Shown in pieces: positions 8,019 through 15,839 of a stretch of DNA of 36,537 nt (within the stretch, counting starts at the first letter, position 1; each line of letters opens with the position of its first letter). The position numbers and the translations under genes are program-made. A model generated the notes under the pieces. That model saw only the letters and a list, made by a program, of their open reading frames with translations. It was not told the DNA's origin and did not search any database. Source of the DNA: an uncultured Hyphomicrobiales bacterium (GTDB lineage Bacteria > Pseudomonadota > Alphaproteobacteria > Rhizobiales > Xanthobacteraceae); contig CAITJJ010000201.1 of NCBI GenBank assembly GCA_903892675.1, positions 1 to 36,537 of the forward strand, written 5' to 3'.

Positions 8019-9089
8019 ATGGCGGTTGCAACCGCGGCTGAACAGGCCGCCCCCGGTTCCAAGCACAATATCGAAGGCTCGCGGCAGGCCTATTACGACA
8101 AGATCGCCAAATTCCACATGGCGCCGCTTTGGGAAGTCCTCAAGGGTCTGGTCACGCCCGAGCCGAAGAGCAAATACAAGGCGGCGGTCTGGAAATTCGC
8201 CGACGTCAAGCGGCTGATCCTGGAAGCCGGCGGCGTCATCAGCGCCGAGGAAGCCGAGCGCCGCGTGCTGGTGCTGGAAAATCCGGGCATGCCTGGCAAG
8301 TCGCGCGTCACCAACTCGCTGTTTGCCGGCGTGCAGTTGATCCTGCCCGGCGAAGTCGCCGAGGTGCATCGCCATTCGGCCTCCGCCATCCGCTTCATGC
8401 TCGAAGGCGAGGGCGCCTACACCGCCGTCGAAGGCGAAAAGTCGCAGATGCGGCATGGCGACTTCATCATCACCGCCAACTGGGCGCCGCACGATCACGG
8501 CAATCCCGGCAACCAGCCGGCGATGTGGCTCGACGTGCTCGACATGCCGACCGTCAATCATTTTGAAGCCTCGTTCTCCGAGCACTTCGACGAGAAGATG
8601 CAGAAGAACGATCACGAAGACGGCGACTCGTTCGAGCGCTTCGCCTCGGGCGTATTGCCGGACGGCATGCCGGCCACCACCAACCGCACGCCGGTCATCA
8701 ACTATCCCTATTCGAAAATGCGGCCGATCCTCGAGCGCCTCAAGAACACCGGCGACATCGACAAGCGGCACGGCGCGCGCGTGCGCTACGCCAACCCGAT
8801 CAATGGCGGGCCGGTGATGCCGACCATGGGCGCCTACATCGCGCTGTTCCCGAAGGGCTTCAAGGGCGAGAACTATCGCTCGACCGACGGCATGATCTTC
8901 GCGTGCGCAGAAGGCCGCGGCAAGACGATCGTCGAGGGCGAGGACACCATCGAGTGGGGCGTCAACGACGTGTTCGTGATCCCGCCGTGGAAGCGCTACC
9001 ATCACGAGCCGTCCGAGGAGTCGGTTCTGTTCTCGATCTCGGATCGCCCGGCGCAGGAAGCGCTCGGCATCTGGCGCGAGGGGAATTAA
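8019..9089 (+). CDS. Gentisate 1,2-dioxygenase-type bicupin (ring-cleaving dioxygenase)
   Basis: A 356-residue bicupin of the gentisate/salicylate/1-hydroxy-2-naphthoate dioxygenase family. It uses Fe(II) and O2 to open a hydroxylated aromatic acid ring. The N-terminal cupin carries the iron site: His117 and His119 in EVHRHSASAIRFMLEG, and His158/His160 in APHDHGN. The segment YTAVEGEKSQMRHGDFII between them is characteristic. The C-terminal cupin (about residues 265-350, including VFVIPPWKRYHHEP) lacks the HxH pair, as in known members. AAGGAG precedes the ATG. A clear terminator follows. Gentisate, salicylate and related acids cannot be told apart from sequence alone. An FAH-family hydrolase occurs at 1040, but no maleylpyruvate isomerase is seen. 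Confidence 0.87.
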   Translation: MAVATAAEQAAPGSKHNIEGSRQAYYDKIAKFHMAPLWEVLKGLVTPEPKSKYKAAVWKFADVKRLILEAGGVISAEEAERRVLVLENPGMPGKSRVTNSLFAGVQLILPGEVAEVHRHSASAIRFMLEGEGAYTAVEGEKSQMRHGDFIITANWAPHDHGNPGNQPAMWLDVLDMPTVNHFEASFSEHFDEKMQKNDHEDGDSFERFASGVLPDGMPATTNRTPVINYPYSKMRPILERLKNTGDIDKRHGARVRYANPINGGPVMPTMGAYIALFPKGFKGENYRSTDGMIFACAEGRGKTIVEGEDTIEWGVNDVFVIPPWKRYHHEPSEESVLFSISDRPAQEALGIWREGN

Positions 9090-9113
9090 GTAAGCAACGC
9101 TGCTGACGAATTG

Positions 9114-9146
9114 AAAACGGCTGCACCGCGAGGTGCGGCCGTTTTT
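9114..9146 (+). terminator. Intrinsic terminator after the bicupin gene
   Basis: A 13-bp stem with one G-T wobble pairs AAACGGCTGCACC (9115-9127) with GGTGCGGCCGTTT (9132-9144) across a GCGA tetraloop, followed by TT and CTTT. It also separates the convergent TRAP permease gene. Confidence 0.9.
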
Positions 9147-9159
9147 CTTTGTGCGCGAC

Positions 9160-11121
9160 TCAATACGGCGTCGCGGCGACCGGCGCGGATCTGCCCTGCT
9201 TGCGTAGGCGCAGCCAGTCGATGCCGAGTGCCACAAGCGCGGCGGCGATGCCGACGAGGTTGATGTAGATCGCGCTTGCGAAGGCTTCCGGCGGCAGCAC
9301 CACCGCCAGCGCGATCACCGCGTAGATCCCGCGCGCCGCCGGGCCGATCCGCGCCAGGCCGAAGCCGACCGCGGCGACAGTGCCGAGCCAGATGCCGAAG
9401 GTGACGCGCGTCAGATTGAGCACGATCTCGGTCCAGCTTCCGTCCATCAGCAGGCTCGGCGTCAGCACGAACAGGAACGGCAGGATGAACGTGCTCCAGC
9501 CGACCACGCAGGCGACCCAGCCAGTCGTCCAGCCATCGGTGCGGGCAATATTCGCAGCAGCGTAAGCCGCGAACGCCACCGGCGGCGTGATCATCGACAA
9601 TATGCCATTGTACATGACGAACATATGCGCGGCCATCGGCGTCACGCCGAGCTTGATCAAAGCCGGCGCCAGCAGTGTCGCGGTGAGAATGTAAACGCTC
9701 ACCGTCGGCAGACCGATGCCGAGGATGAAGGCGAGGATGGCGATCAACAGCAGCAGCAGGAACACATTGCCGGCCGCCAGAGTCAGAAGCTGGATGGTCA
9801 GGCTGAAAGCCAGCCCCGATATGCTCATGATGCCGACCATGATGCCGGCGGCGGCGCCGATCAAAATGATGTCGAGCGAGACGCGCCCGGTATCCATGAT
9901 CGCAACCATCATCTGCTTGATGCTGAGCTTCTTGCCGCGATAGCCGAAGATCAAGGCGAGCGCCATCAGGAGAACGGTGGCGTAGATCGCCGCCTTCTCC
10001 GGCGTCAGCATGGTGATTTCCGGATACATCAGCGCGAACACCAGAAACACGATCGGCACGACGAAGTGCCAGCCGGCCTTGAGAATCTCGAAAAAGCCGG
10101 GCGCGTCCTCGATCTGCGCCGCGCCGATATTGTGCTTGGCGGCTTCCAGATCGACGTGAAAGAACAGACAGGCGTAATACAGAAACGCCGGAATGGCGGC
10201 GGCGACGCAGACCGCGCCGTAAGGCACTTGCAGAAATTCCGCCATGATGAAGGCGGCGGCGCCCATCACCGGCGGCATCAATTGCCCGCCGGTCGAGCCG
10301 ACCGCCTCGATCGCCGCCGAGCGGCGCGGCGTGAAGCCGGAGCGCACCATGGTCGGGATGGTGACGATGCCGACCGCCAGCACGTTGCTCACCGCGCTGC
10401 CGGAGATCATGCCGAACAAAGCCGAGCCGACCACCGCGATCTTGGCGGCGCCGCCGCGGAAGGCGCCCATCGCCGACATCGAAATATCGGCGAAAAAATC
10501 GGCGCCGCCGGTGCGCGCCAGAACCTGGCCGAGAATGGTGAAGGGGATCACCACCATCACCGCCACCTGCAGGATCGAGCCGATCGCGCCGTTGATGTCG
10601 AGGCCGAGATAGATGGTCATGCGCTCGGGCGAGACGTAACGGGTCTGGAAATCGCCGGACAGATGCGGGCTGATATAGACATAGATCGCCATCGCGCCGA
10701 TCATGCCGACGAAACCCCAGCCATTGGTGCGGCGGCTCGCCTCCATGATGAGCGCGATCAGCAGGCCGCTGACGATCAATCCGCTCAACGGAATGAGCGC
10801 CGACTCGTCGGTCAGATTGGCGTAGCGAACCGCGATATAGCCGCAGAGCAGCAGAGACAGCACCACCGCGACCCAGTCGCTCCAGTGCCGCTTGCGCGAC
10901 GTGTCGGCGATATAGGCGAGCGCCAGCACCAGGCCGAGGCAGATGGTGAGCAACTGCTCGGTATAAAAGGCGGCGTTGAACACCTGGCGCGGGATGTCGA
11001 GCACCCACAGCACAACCGCCGCCACCAGCAGCGACTGAAAGATATTGGTCCACAGGATGGTCGCCCGCGACGCGGCGGAGGCGAACTCCGCCGCGTCGGG
11101 AATGATTCTTTCTTCGCTCAC
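9160..11121 (-). CDS. TRAP transporter fused 4TM/12TM permease
   Basis: A 653-residue integral membrane protein that fuses the small (DctQ-like) and large (DctM-like) subunits of a TRAP transporter. This is the form that pairs with TAXI-type receptors for Na+-driven carboxylate uptake across the inner membrane. Many hydrophobic helices run from residue 22 to 640. Conserved DctM-like segments include VGSALFGMISGSAVSNVLAV, STGGQLMPPVMGAAAFIM and LGIGLPTVSVYI, and YNGILSMITPPVAFAAYAAA lies near residue 510. The start is GTG at 11121, overlapping the TGA of the upstream receptor gene by 4 bp (GTGA). The length is typical for the fused family. The cargo is unknown. Confidence 0.93.
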   Translation of the reverse strand: MSEERIIPDAAEFASAASRATILWTNIFQSLLVAAVVLWVLDIPRQVFNAAFYTEQLLTICLGLVLALAYIADTSRKRHWSDWVAVVLSLLLCGYIAVRYANLTDESALIPLSGLIVSGLLIALIMEASRRTNGWGFVGMIGAMAIYVYISPHLSGDFQTRYVSPERMTIYLGLDINGAIGSILQVAVMVVIPFTILGQVLARTGGADFFADISMSAMGAFRGGAAKIAVVGSALFGMISGSAVSNVLAVGIVTIPTMVRSGFTPRRSAAIEAVGSTGGQLMPPVMGAAAFIMAEFLQVPYGAVCVAAAIPAFLYYACLFFHVDLEAAKHNIGAAQIEDAPGFFEILKAGWHFVVPIVFLVFALMYPEITMLTPEKAAIYATVLLMALALIFGYRGKKLSIKQMMVAIMDTGRVSLDIILIGAAAGIMVGIMSISGLAFSLTIQLLTLAAGNVFLLLLLIAILAFILGIGLPTVSVYILTATLLAPALIKLGVTPMAAHMFVMYNGILSMITPPVAFAAYAAANIARTDGWTTGWVACVVGWSTFILPFLFVLTPSLLMDGSWTEIVLNLTRVTFGIWLGTVAAVGFGLARIGPAARGIYAVIALAVVLPPEAFASAIYINLVGIAAALVALGIDWLRLRKQGRSAPVAATPY

Positions 11122-12083
11122 TTGATGGCCCGGGCCGAGATGTTGTTGTCCTTGAAATATTTCAGCGCGCCCGGGTGATAGGGCAGGTCGTAGGCGGTGT
11201 AGAGCGCCGCCGGCGAGAACTCGCGCAGGGCCGGCTGGATCTCGACCAGGCCGTCTTTGTTCTTGGCCAAGGTTTCGATGAGTTTGTAGATCACCTCGTC
11301 GCTCACTTTGGCGCTGGTGAAAATCATGTTGTCCCAGCTATAGACACCCATCGGTTTTTCGACGCCGATGAAAAACGGGTTCGGCGCCGCCGGTGTCAGA
11401 TAGCCTTCCGGCACGATTTTCTTGGCTTCCGCCATGCCGCTTTCGGAAATTTCCAGCGCGCGGATGCCGCCGACGGTGGCGTCCACTTCGCGCACTTTGG
11501 GCGCTCCAAAGGCGAAGAAGAACATATCGGCCGCGCCGGAGGTGAAGTCGTCGGCGCCGCGCACCACGTTCGGAATGAGAACCGGCGTCACGTCCTTTTC
11601 GGTTAGGCCCCCGGTCGCCAGGATCGCCTTGATCATCGGATCGAGCGTGCGCATGGCGGAGTAGCCCATGCCGACGCGCTTGCCCTTGAGATCGGCGATT
11701 GTGCGCATCGTCGTGTCCTTGCGCACCCAGAATGCGCCGCGCAGGGGGTGCAGCGAGCCGATCAGGCGCAGGTTTGGATTGGCGGCCTTGGCGGCTTCGA
11801 CCTCGAAGATATTGGCGATGCCGAATTCAGCTTCGCCGCGCCCGACCAGCGGGATCAGCACCGATTCACCGGCCATCGGCTGAATGACGATATTCATGCC
11901 GGCCTTGTCCTTGAGCACCTTGGCGATGGCCGAGCCGGACGTGTTGTTGAGCGTACCCGGCTGCATGGTGGCAAAGCCGTAGGTCTGGGCGCTGGCGGCG
12001 CCGGCGCCGAGCGCCAGCACGGCAACGAACCCGCAAAGCGCGGTTGCGATCGGTCGCAGCCCTATCCACATTGGTATAGACAT
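11118..12083 (-). CDS. TAXI-family TRAP transporter solute receptor
   Basis: A 321-residue periplasmic receptor of the TAXI (TRAP-associated extracytoplasmic immunogenic) family that hands substrate to the fused permease encoded next. A signal peptide spans about residues 1-32 (hydrophobic core ATALCGFVAVLALGAGAASA before QTYGF). The mature part begins with a binding-protein segment (FATMQPGTLNNTSGSAIAKVL) and has DLKGKRVGMG near residue 135. AGGGAGGATC precedes the ATG at 12083; longer in-frame upstream starts would destroy the signal peptide. It overlaps the permease start by 4 bp, so the two are translationally coupled. It is divergent from an alpha/beta-hydrolase gene. Confidence 0.92.
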   Translation of the reverse strand: MSIPMWIGLRPIATALCGFVAVLALGAGAASAQTYGFATMQPGTLNNTSGSAIAKVLKDKAGMNIVIQPMAGESVLIPLVGRGEAEFGIANIFEVEAAKAANPNLRLIGSLHPLRGAFWVRKDTTMRTIADLKGKRVGMGYSAMRTLDPMIKAILATGGLTEKDVTPVLIPNVVRGADDFTSGAADMFFFAFGAPKVREVDATVGGIRALEISESGMAEAKKIVPEGYLTPAAPNPFFIGVEKPMGVYSWDNMIFTSAKVSDEVIYKLIETLAKNKDGLVEIQPALREFSPAALYTAYDLPYHPGALKYFKDNNISARAIK

Positions 12084-12183
12084 TGTTCGATCCTCCCTGT
12101 TGGTCCGGCTATTTGACAGGACGCCGCCCGGACCGGTTTTTATATGGCCGCGTTTATCGCACTTCACGGCCGCGAATGCATCA

Positions 12184-12199
12184 TGCGATAATTTTCGCA
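12184..12199. promoter_or_regulatory. Inverted repeat in the divergent receptor/hydrolase spacer, possible operator
   Basis: TGCGA and TCGCA are arranged symmetrically around a 6-bp AT-rich centre (TAATTT). The site lies in the 233-bp spacer between the TAXI receptor gene (start 12083) and the hydrolase gene (start 12317). No regulator is encoded next to it. The rest of the spacer shows no clear gene. Confidence 0.3.
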
Positions 12200-12316
12200 C
12201 AGGACGGAAAGCAATGCGAGGCCGTGCGTTGTATAAGGCGAGCCGGCGGCGGGACGGTGCCCACCGGCATTTTGTGCGGCGCGGGGAATAAACCGAATTC
12301 TGCAAGGGAGACTTTC

Positions 12317-13117
12317 ATGGCGGATATCATGGCAACCGAGCGGCTGACGGCGGGACACGGCGCGCTCACCGCCGAGCGCTGCGGCACGGGTCGCGATCTG
12401 GTTGTATTGCATTCGCTGCTCGCCGATCGTCACGCCTTCGACCCGGTGTTGCCGGCCTTCGCCGCCAAGCACCGCGTCACTCTGTTCAACCTGCCGGGCT
12501 TCCACGGCTCGCAACCGGCCGTGCTGGCGCTGATGGACGTCTATGTCGCGGCGATCGAGGACGGCTTCGACGAATTCAAGATCGGCAATGACGCCGTGCT
12601 GATCGGCAACGGCTTCGGCGGCACGGTCGCTCTCGCCTTCGCGCTGGCGCATCCGGAACGGATCGCCAAGCTCGTGCTCAGCGACGCCGCCGCCGCCTTT
12701 CCGCCCGAGGGCCGCACCCAGTTCGCGGCGATGGCCGCGAAAGTGACCGAAGGCGGGCTCGGCGCCATTGCCGAGGTCGCCGCCAAGCGGGTGTTCTCGC
12801 CGGCCTATCTCGCCGCGCATCCGGAAAAAATCGAGGAACGCAAACAGGTGCTGCTCGGCATCGACCCGAAGGCGTTTCTCGCCGCCTGTACGATTCTGCA
12901 GGAGGCCGATCTAACGCCGCTTTTGCCGCGCCTGAAAGTGCCGACGCTTGTCGTCTGCGGCGAACTCGATCAGGCGACGCCGCCGGTGCTCAACAGGCAG
13001 ATCGCCGACAAGGTCGCCGGCGCGCGCTATGTCGAACTGCCGGCTTGCGGCCATTGTCCGCCGCTCGAACAGCCGGCCCAGTTCATCGCCGCGATCAAGG
13101 ATTTCGCCGGGCTTTGA
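12317..13117 (+). CDS. Alpha/beta-hydrolase-fold protein lacking the nucleophile serine
   Basis: A 266-residue cytoplasmic alpha/beta-hydrolase-fold protein that resembles 3-oxoadipate enol-lactonase and meta-cleavage hydrolases. The fold markers are DLVVLHSLLADRHAF near residue 26 and FNLPGFHGS near 57. The nucleophile elbow reads IGNGFGG (about 97-103), so the residue that should be Ser (position 99) is Gly, encoded GGC at 12611-12613. The acid (CGELDQATPP) and the histidine (ACGHCPPLEQP near the C-terminus) remain. The frame is intact, so it is not an ordinary pseudogene. It may be a pseudoenzyme, a binding protein, or use another mechanism. AAGGGAG precedes the ATG. It faces away from the TAXI/TRAP genes and precedes a Bug receptor. 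Confidence 0.82.
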   Translation: MADIMATERLTAGHGALTAERCGTGRDLVVLHSLLADRHAFDPVLPAFAAKHRVTLFNLPGFHGSQPAVLALMDVYVAAIEDGFDEFKIGNDAVLIGNGFGGTVALAFALAHPERIAKLVLSDAAAAFPPEGRTQFAAMAAKVTEGGLGAIAEVAAKRVFSPAYLAAHPEKIEERKQVLLGIDPKAFLAACTILQEADLTPLLPRLKVPTLVVCGELDQATPPVLNRQIADKVAGARYVELPACGHCPPLEQPAQFIAAIKDFAGL

Positions 13118-13135
13118 ACTGCTGCCGCGCGCAAA

Positions 13136-13165
13136 TTGACAAGCGACGCATTGGCGCTGTTAACT
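13136..13165 (+). promoter_or_regulatory. Candidate promoter of the second Bug receptor
   Basis: A consensus -35 TTGACA lies at 13136-13141 and a weak -10 TTAACT at 13160-13165, with an 18-bp spacer, 52 bp before the ATG at 13218. This is supported mainly by the perfect -35. Confidence 0.38.
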
Positions 13166-13217
13166 GCGCTAAATAGGGCCGCCACAAGAGCCCGGAGAAT
13201 TTCAGGGGGAGACGCCG

Positions 13218-14198
13218 ATGAAGTCCCGTGCCGCCGGTGCGATTGCCTTTTCGATCCTGACAAGTTTCATCGCGGCGGGCTTCGCGCCGGCCTTGGCGGA
13301 ATATCCGGAGCAGAACGTCACCATCATCGTGCCATTCCCGGCCGGCGGCGCGTCGGACATCGCCGGGCGCGTCACCGGCAACAAACTGTCGGAACGCCTC
13401 GGCAAATCGGTGCTCATTGAAAACCGCGCCGGCGCCAACGGTTCGCTCGGCGCCACGGCGATGAAAGCCGCCAAGCCGGACGGCTATACGTTGCTGATCG
13501 GCTCGATCGGCGTCTATGCCATCAATCCGGCGCTGTACAAGAAGCTCGGCTACGATCCGCTCAAGGATTTCGATCTGCTGTCGCTCCTGGTGCGCACGCC
13601 GAACGTGCTGGTCGCCAATCCGAAATTTCCGGTGAAGGACGTCAAGGAACTGATCGCTCACCTGAAGGCCAATCCCGGCAAGGTGACGTTCGCCTCGTCC
13701 GGCATTGGCTCGTCCGACCATTTGACGGCGGCTTTGTTCTGGCAAAAGACCGGCACCACCGGCATCCATGTGCCCTACAAAGGCGGCGGGCCGGCGATCA
13801 ACGATCTGATCGGCGGACACGCCGACGTCTCGTTTCAGAATCTCGGCGCGGTCGCGCAGCAGATCAAGGGCGGTCAGTTGAAGGCTCTGGCAATCACCGG
13901 CGATAAGCGTGCCGAGATATTGCCCGATGTGCCGACCATCGCAGAAGCGGGTGTCGCCGGACTGGTGGTCTATTCCTGGCAGGCGGCCGCCGCGCCGAAA
14001 GGCTTGCCGGCCGCGGTGCGGGCCAGGCTGGAGACCGAGATCAGGGCCGCGGCCAATTCGCCGGAAGCCAGGAAGTCGTTCAACGATATCGGCTTCGACG
14101 TCGTCGCCAATACCGGCGCCGAGTTCGAGACGTTTTTAAAAGCCGAAACCGACCGCTGGAAGACCGTGATCGAGAGCGGCAATATCACGGTGGAATAG
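13218..14198 (+). CDS. Bug/TctC-family periplasmic solute receptor
   Basis: A 326-residue Bug-family receptor, the second in the window. The signal peptide covers about residues 1-27 (FSILTSFIAAGFAPALA before EYPEQ). Family motifs are VTIIVPFPAGGASDI near residue 36, VLIENRAGANGSLGA near 68, and the VPYKGGGPAIN loop near 187. GVYAINPALYKKLGYDP is also typical. AGGGGGAGA lies just upstream of the ATG at 13218. It is 100 bp after the alpha/beta-hydrolase gene, probably with its own promoter. As with the first receptor, no TctA/TctB pair is present nearby. The ligand is probably a carboxylate but is not readable. Confidence 0.9.
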   Translation: MKSRAAGAIAFSILTSFIAAGFAPALAEYPEQNVTIIVPFPAGGASDIAGRVTGNKLSERLGKSVLIENRAGANGSLGATAMKAAKPDGYTLLIGSIGVYAINPALYKKLGYDPLKDFDLLSLLVRTPNVLVANPKFPVKDVKELIAHLKANPGKVTFASSGIGSSDHLTAALFWQKTGTTGIHVPYKGGGPAINDLIGGHADVSFQNLGAVAQQIKGGQLKALAITGDKRAEILPDVPTIAEAGVAGLVVYSWQAAAAPKGLPAAVRARLETEIRAAANSPEARKSFNDIGFDVVANTGAEFETFLKAETDRWKTVIESGNITVE

Positions 14199-14207
14199 GC
14201 CACTATC

Positions 14208-14230
14208 TTGCTGCCGTGAGGCGGCGGCAA
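14208..14230 (+). terminator. Hairpin after the second Bug receptor
   Basis: TTGCTGCCG (14208-14216) pairs with CGGCGGCAA (14222-14230), 9 bp with one wobble, around a TGAGG loop. It sits 10 bp after the stop codon. There is no strong T-tract, so a terminator is likely but imperfect. Confidence 0.45.
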
Positions 14231-14299
14231 TGTTCTATGGTCAGTTATTGAACGAAACCCTTCGTGGCGCGTTGTCGCTGGCCACAAAGGAAAAATTCA

Positions 14300-14536
14300 A
14301 TGAATGACATCAAAGAGCATATGGAAATCATCGGCGCCGATGGTGTCCATGTAGGAACCGTCGACAAGGTCGAAGGCAAGAAAATCAAGCTGACCAAGGC
14401 CGATAGCGGTGAGGGCAAGCACAAGGGCCATCATCACTTCATCGATCTAGGGCTGGTCGCAGAAGTTGAAGGCCAGAAAGTGCGTCTTTCCGCCAATGGC
14501 GATGTCGCCGTGACGATGGAAGAAGAGAAGGCTTAA
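14300..14536 (+). CDS. DUF2171 small protein
   Basis: A 78-residue cytoplasmic protein of the DUF2171 type, small beta-rich proteins related to PRC-barrel folds. It begins MNDIKEHMEIIGADGVHVG, continues TVDKVEGKKIKLTK, and has a His-rich turn (GKHKGHHHFIDLGLV) before a second beta half (EGQKVRLSANGDVAV). Such genes are common in rhizobia, but the function is not established. AAAGGA lies upstream of the ATG at 14300. A frame upstream is open to 14264, but that start lacks a site. It ends shortly before a short tandem repeat and a terminator. Confidence 0.8.
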   Translation: MNDIKEHMEIIGADGVHVGTVDKVEGKKIKLTKADSGEGKHKGHHHFIDLGLVAEVEGQKVRLSANGDVAVTMEEEKA

Positions 14537-14552
14537 AGCCCACCGCGCTTGC

Positions 14553-14594
14553 GCGCTCAAATACTTGGCGCTCAAATACTTGCGCGCTTAAATA
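14553..14594. repeat. Tandem repeat of a 15-bp unit before a terminator
   Basis: Two perfect, adjacent copies of GCGCTCAAATACTTG lie at 14553-14567 and 14568-14582. A diverged partial third copy (GCGCTTAAATA, 14584-14594) runs into the A-tract of the terminator. Confidence 0.85.
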
Positions 14595-14627
14595 AAAGCA
14601 GGCCGCTGTAAGGCGGCCTGTTTTTTT
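14595..14627. terminator. Bidirectional intrinsic terminator
   Basis: CAGGCCGC (14599-14606) pairs perfectly with GCGGCCTG (14613-14620) across TGTAAG, followed by seven T and preceded by an A-run. It lies between the convergent DUF2171 gene and the dehydrogenase gene. Confidence 0.92.
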
Positions 14628-14638
14628 CGGCGCGGGTG

Positions 14639-15724
14639 CTAGCCGAGCGCCGTCATCACCGCTTTGGTGATGGCCGCGGTGCCGTCGCCGCCGCCATATT
14701 CCATCGGTTTTAACCCCGCCGCATAGGCTTGATCGACCGCGCGCTCGATGCGCAGCGCCGCCTCGGCTGCGGGCGCATGGTCGTGTCTGTCGGCCAGCCA
14801 GTCGAGCATCATCGACGCGGACAAGATCATCGCCGTCGGATTGGCCTTGCCCTGGCCCATGATGTCCGGCGCGGTGCCGTGGCAGGGCTGGAACACCGCG
14901 TGCGTGTCGCCGATATCGGCCGACGGCGCGATGCCGAGGCCGCCGATCAATCCGGCGGCGAGGTCGGAGAGAATGTCGCCGAACATGTTTTCCATCACCA
15001 TGACGTCGAAGTCCCACGGCTTTTTCACCATCAGCGCGGCGCAGGCGTCGACATAAAGCATGTCGGTTTTGACGTCGGGGAATTTCGGCTTACGCTCGTT
15101 GAAGATGTCGCGCTGCCAGTTGAACGCCTTGAACACATTGGCCTTGTCGACCAAAGTCAGGCGTCCGGGCTTGCCGCGTTTCTTGCGTCTTGCCGCGAGC
15201 TTGAGCGAAAAGTCGAACAGCCGCTCGGTGGTCTTGCGCGTGACCACCAAAGTCTCGCGCGCATCGTCGTACGTGGTCACGCCCTTGCCCATCGAGGCGA
15301 ACAGGCCTTCGGTCGATTCGCGGATCAGCACGAAATCGATGCCATGTTTGTCGGCGCCGACGATCGGCGACGGCACGCCGGGGATCAGCCGCGCCGGACG
15401 CACGCCGGCATAGAGATCGTAGATGAAGCGCAGTTCGACCTGCGGCATGATCTCGGTGTTATCCGGATAGCGCACGCTGGGCAGGCCGCAGGCGCCGAGA
15501 AAGATCGCGTCCGCCTCGCCGCACAGTTTGATCGTCTCTTCCGACATCGACTTGCCGGTCGCCTTGTATTCCTCGGCGCCGGCTGGCCGCTCGCTGAAGC
15601 GGAATTTGAGGCTCGGCGTCGTTTCCTCGATCCGCCGCAGCACATCGAGCGCCGGCTTGGTCACTTCGTGGCCGATGCCGTCGCCGGGCAATACGGCGAT
15701 ATGAAAAGCGGAGTTGGCGGACAT
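14639..15724 (-). CDS. Isocitrate/isopropylmalate-family beta-decarboxylating dehydrogenase
   Basis: A 361-residue member of the family that includes isopropylmalate, isocitrate and tartrate/D-malate dehydrogenases. It oxidises a 2-hydroxy acid with NAD(P)+ and decarboxylates it. Visible motifs are IAVLPGDGIGHEVTKPA near residue 10, FVLIRESTEGLFAS near 135, LTLVDKANVFK near 187 and DVMVMENMFGDILSDLAAG near 243, with the metal-binding Asp residues. HGTAPDIMGQGKANP, near 282, binds the nucleotide. The neighbourhood (hydroxypyruvate isomerase) and sequence flavour point to tartrate/D-malate-like chemistry rather than leucine synthesis, which is inference. The start at 15724 is the ATG before SANSAF; the open frame beyond it runs into a repeat. 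Confidence 0.88.
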   Translation of the reverse strand: MSANSAFHIAVLPGDGIGHEVTKPALDVLRRIEETTPSLKFRFSERPAGAEEYKATGKSMSEETIKLCGEADAIFLGACGLPSVRYPDNTEIMPQVELRFIYDLYAGVRPARLIPGVPSPIVGADKHGIDFVLIRESTEGLFASMGKGVTTYDDARETLVVTRKTTERLFDFSLKLAARRKKRGKPGRLTLVDKANVFKAFNWQRDIFNERKPKFPDVKTDMLYVDACAALMVKKPWDFDVMVMENMFGDILSDLAAGLIGGLGIAPSADIGDTHAVFQPCHGTAPDIMGQGKANPTAMILSASMMLDWLADRHDHAPAAEAALRIERAVDQAYAAGLKPMEYGGGDGTAAITKAVMTALG

Positions 15725-15735
15725 GAGACTTCTCT

Positions 15736-15780
15736 GGTTGGCGTCTTGGGCTGGAGTCTTGGGTTGGCGTCTTGGGCTGG
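15736..15780. repeat. Three tandem copies of a 13-bp unit in a divergent promoter spacer
   Basis: Copies are CGTCTTGGGCTGG (15742-15754), AGTCTTGGGTTGG (15755-15767) and CGTCTTGGGCTGG (15768-15780). The first and third lie within a 19-bp exact direct repeat (15736-15754 and 15762-15780). The array occupies the 115-bp spacer between the divergent dehydrogenase and isomerase genes. Confidence 0.9.
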
Positions 15781-15839
15781 CGCGAAACGTTTGGATGGGT
15801 AATGAATACCCGTGCGCGCGGCTACGCAAGGAGCAGACC

